Assembly (NCBI GenBank): GCA_964630305.1
Contig: CAZVTR010000049.1
Location: 1-14,576 of the forward strand
Direction: 5' to 3'
Origin: JAKPPT01 sp964630305
GTDB lineage: Bacteria > Spirochaetota > Spirochaetia > Treponematales > UBA12059
Length of the DNA: 14,576 nucleotides
Shown here: piece after piece, positions 14,201-14,576 of the stretch
How positions within the stretch are numbered: the first letter of the stretch is position 1
How the letters are laid out: each line of letters opens with the position of its first letter
Translations under genes and position numbers: made by a program
Notes under the pieces: generated by a model
What the model saw: only the letters and a program-made list of their open reading frames with translations
Told to the model about the DNA's origin: nothing
Database searches by the model: none

Positions 14201-14458
14201 CCGGCGTTCGTTCAGCGCCGCCGTATGGCGGAAAATATTCTGGTCGTATTCCAGGAGAAGCGAAGTAGGCAATTCCGGTAGTTCGGGAAAATGGTCAACC
14301 AGCGCGTGGTGAAAGCGGGAGATATTGTTTTCGTCGAATCCTTCGAGCCCTTCACCCCGGAGGTGCAGGGCCAGGTCCTCGAACTTTTGCACGCCAAAAA
14401 GGGAAAGCACCCATTGATGCAACGCCAGTTTCTGAGAGAAAGGGATTTGTGGTGACAT
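11273..14458 (-). CDS. res: Type III restriction enzyme Res subunit (SF2 helicase with PD-(D/E)XK-like nuclease)
   Basis: This 1061-residue protein has an SF2 motor and a C-terminal nuclease. Numbering is from the ATG at 14458: Walker A MATGSGKT (162-169), DEAH-like motif II DEGH (266-269), motif III SAT (297-299), motif VI QLFGRGVRL (577-585) and nuclease core FYPDF...FIDPKG with Asp961, Asp978 and Lys980. In type III systems Res translocates or slides along DNA and cuts only together with its Mod partner, whose gene ends just upstream. The mod stop and this ATG are one base apart. A TTG start at 14479 would add seven residues (MKRRGCR) inside mod; I prefer the ATG because the second domain residue pattern begins there, although the ribosome binding site (GGGGG) is weak. 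All key residues are intact, so it is probably functional. A type III-like helicase-nuclease from another defence family remains possible. Confidence 0.85.
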   Translation of the reverse strand: MSPQIPFSQKLALHQWVLSLFGVQKFEDLALHLRGEGLEGFDENNISRFHHALVDHFPELPELPTSLLLEYDQNIFRHTAALNERRIAHGEKPIVWKYFQYLALLFTEIYLDRYFSNPEQLRADIAAQVDRINQDLEEADRIQGFENSADAAQDLNKLAFWMATGSGKTLLMHANILQYRSYVEKHRRQKELNRIILLTPNEGLSQQHLREFQASGIDAEIFNKDGGGLFAGHSVEIIEITKLKEEMGEKTVAVEAFEGNNLVLIDEGHRGVGRGEEGAWMRYRNALCEKGFSFEYSATFAQAVKGNEDLTSLYARSILFDYSYRYFYNDGFGKDYQILNLDNDTQQNHLELYLTACLLTFFQQQKLYKNNESAFRAFHIEKPLWIFVGSKVTATLATQDASDIIEILLFLKRFVANEQNQSVQRIDQVLTQGLVTADGRNLFANRFAFLNTYGLDAAKLFDEIRATLFHAPAGGQLYVENLKGAAGELALKIGADNEPFGLINVGDDAKLLKLCEQNGIETGEREFSGSLFHGINKNDSTVNILIGSKKFTEGWSSWRVSTMGLMNIGATEGAQIIQLFGRGVRLKGFNFSLKRSTRVSLPEGISRPKYIEILETLSIFGIHADYMAQFRDFLEEEGLPADTERLEFFLPVVRNLGTQPLKTIRLKKQINGINTEFGDAFRKLAPIPTLDLPTEYLQRNQVILNWYPKIQAIKSRGLAGEENAAPHIAHLQPRHTAFLDMDQVYFEIERYKAERGWYNFNMTRKAIQKLLLDQSWYQLYIPENELELDRFEKIYEWQEIAIALLKKYVERYYSYKKREWEMPHLEYCDVSANDPNLLLHESPDGGGYRIVIEESEEEIIEKLKELKALIESGTLKTWEFRGIKALWFGKHLYQPLLYLEHGIVEISPVPLNKGEKDFVEDLKAFCDQNAGCLAGKELYLLRNLSKGKGVGFFEAGNFYPDFILWVLVQDKQYVTFIDPKGLRNIGFQDPKIQFYQTIKDIEQRLGNPQVILNSFIISNTPSHEIERLWGISKADILAKHIVFQEEDKETYIRQIFENLMG

Positions 14459-14459
14459 C

Positions 14460-14576
14460 CTACACCCCCGTCTCTTCAAACATTAAGCGTTTAAAATCTT
14501 CTTCGATGAGGCGGACCTTCCACTGGTCATCGGGGGTTTTCAGGTTTTCCAGGTTATTGGTGCCGTTCACATAGAT
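14460..14576 (-). CDS. mod: DNA methyltransferase (type III Mod-like), C-terminal end only
   Basis: Only the last 38 codons are in the window. They read IYVNGTNNLENLK, then DDQWKVRLIEEDFKRLMFEE, ending GV and TAG at 14462-14460. The WKV.LIEE.F.RLMFE tail is one I recognise from site-specific adenine methyltransferases of type III and related systems. It is directly followed by the res gene with a one-base gap, the standard mod-res order. The catalytic (DPPY-type) and SAM-binding motifs lie outside the window, so the assignment rests on this tail and on the partner gene. Confidence 0.75.
   Translation of the reverse strand: MYVNGTNNLENLKTPDDQWKVRLIEEDFKRLMFEETGV

Overview
The window looks like a chromosome segment of an anaerobic spirochaete of the Treponema type. 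This is inferred from gene order and protein character, not from any marker RNA. From memory, the order HD-domain protein, ybeY, tlyC (CBS/CorC without DUF21), secreted TPR protein resembles the T. pallidum TP0651-TP0648 region; I could not check this. Every convincing gene is on the minus strand. The only plus-strand gene-like item is a broken fragment.

Layout from right to left, the direction of transcription. (1) 14576-11273: the end of a type III-like DNA methyltransferase (Mod), then a complete helicase-nuclease (Res), forming a restriction-modification module. (2) 11272-10805: a scar region. It holds an unassigned coding-like tail on the minus strand, the C-terminal remnant of a DUF4143-type AAA ATPase on the plus strand, and an AT-rich palindrome/direct-repeat block that looks like an orphaned operator-promoter. 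(3) 10804-10152: a VapB/VapC (Phd-like antitoxin and PIN toxin) pair with its own promoter. (4) 10086-9286: a GIDE-domain membrane protein with a clear promoter and ribosome binding site. (5) 9188-2021: a tightly packed housekeeping operon: phoH (TTG start), a 7TM-HD c-di-AMP phosphodiesterase homologue, ybeY, tlyC/corC, a secreted TPR protein and a small SAM methyltransferase. Adjacent genes overlap by 20, 1, 4 and 4 nt, and the last junction has a 9-nt gap. A sigma-70-like promoter precedes phoH. (6) 2020-1: a tungstate uptake operon tupA-tupB-tupC, visibly more AT-rich than the housekeeping block. tupC overlaps tupB and runs off the window edge.

The most informative regulatory element is the 5' leader of tupA (about 1661-1779, minus strand). 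It folds like a molybdenum/tungsten cofactor (Moco/Tuco) riboswitch: an outer helix ends at the ribosome binding site, and a GAAA-capped arm has the expected sequence. This supports assigning the transporter to tungstate (or molybdate). The tupA reading frame is open further upstream, but the leader and the Shine-Dalgarno sequence place the true start at 1655.

I see no rRNA, tRNA, CRISPR array, insertion sequence or prophage. Nothing here demonstrates a wholly new system. The best leads are the riboswitch-tup pairing, the gene-scar region at 10861-11272, a 22-bp intergenic repeat found twice, and an 11-bp hairpin of unknown role between the two operons.
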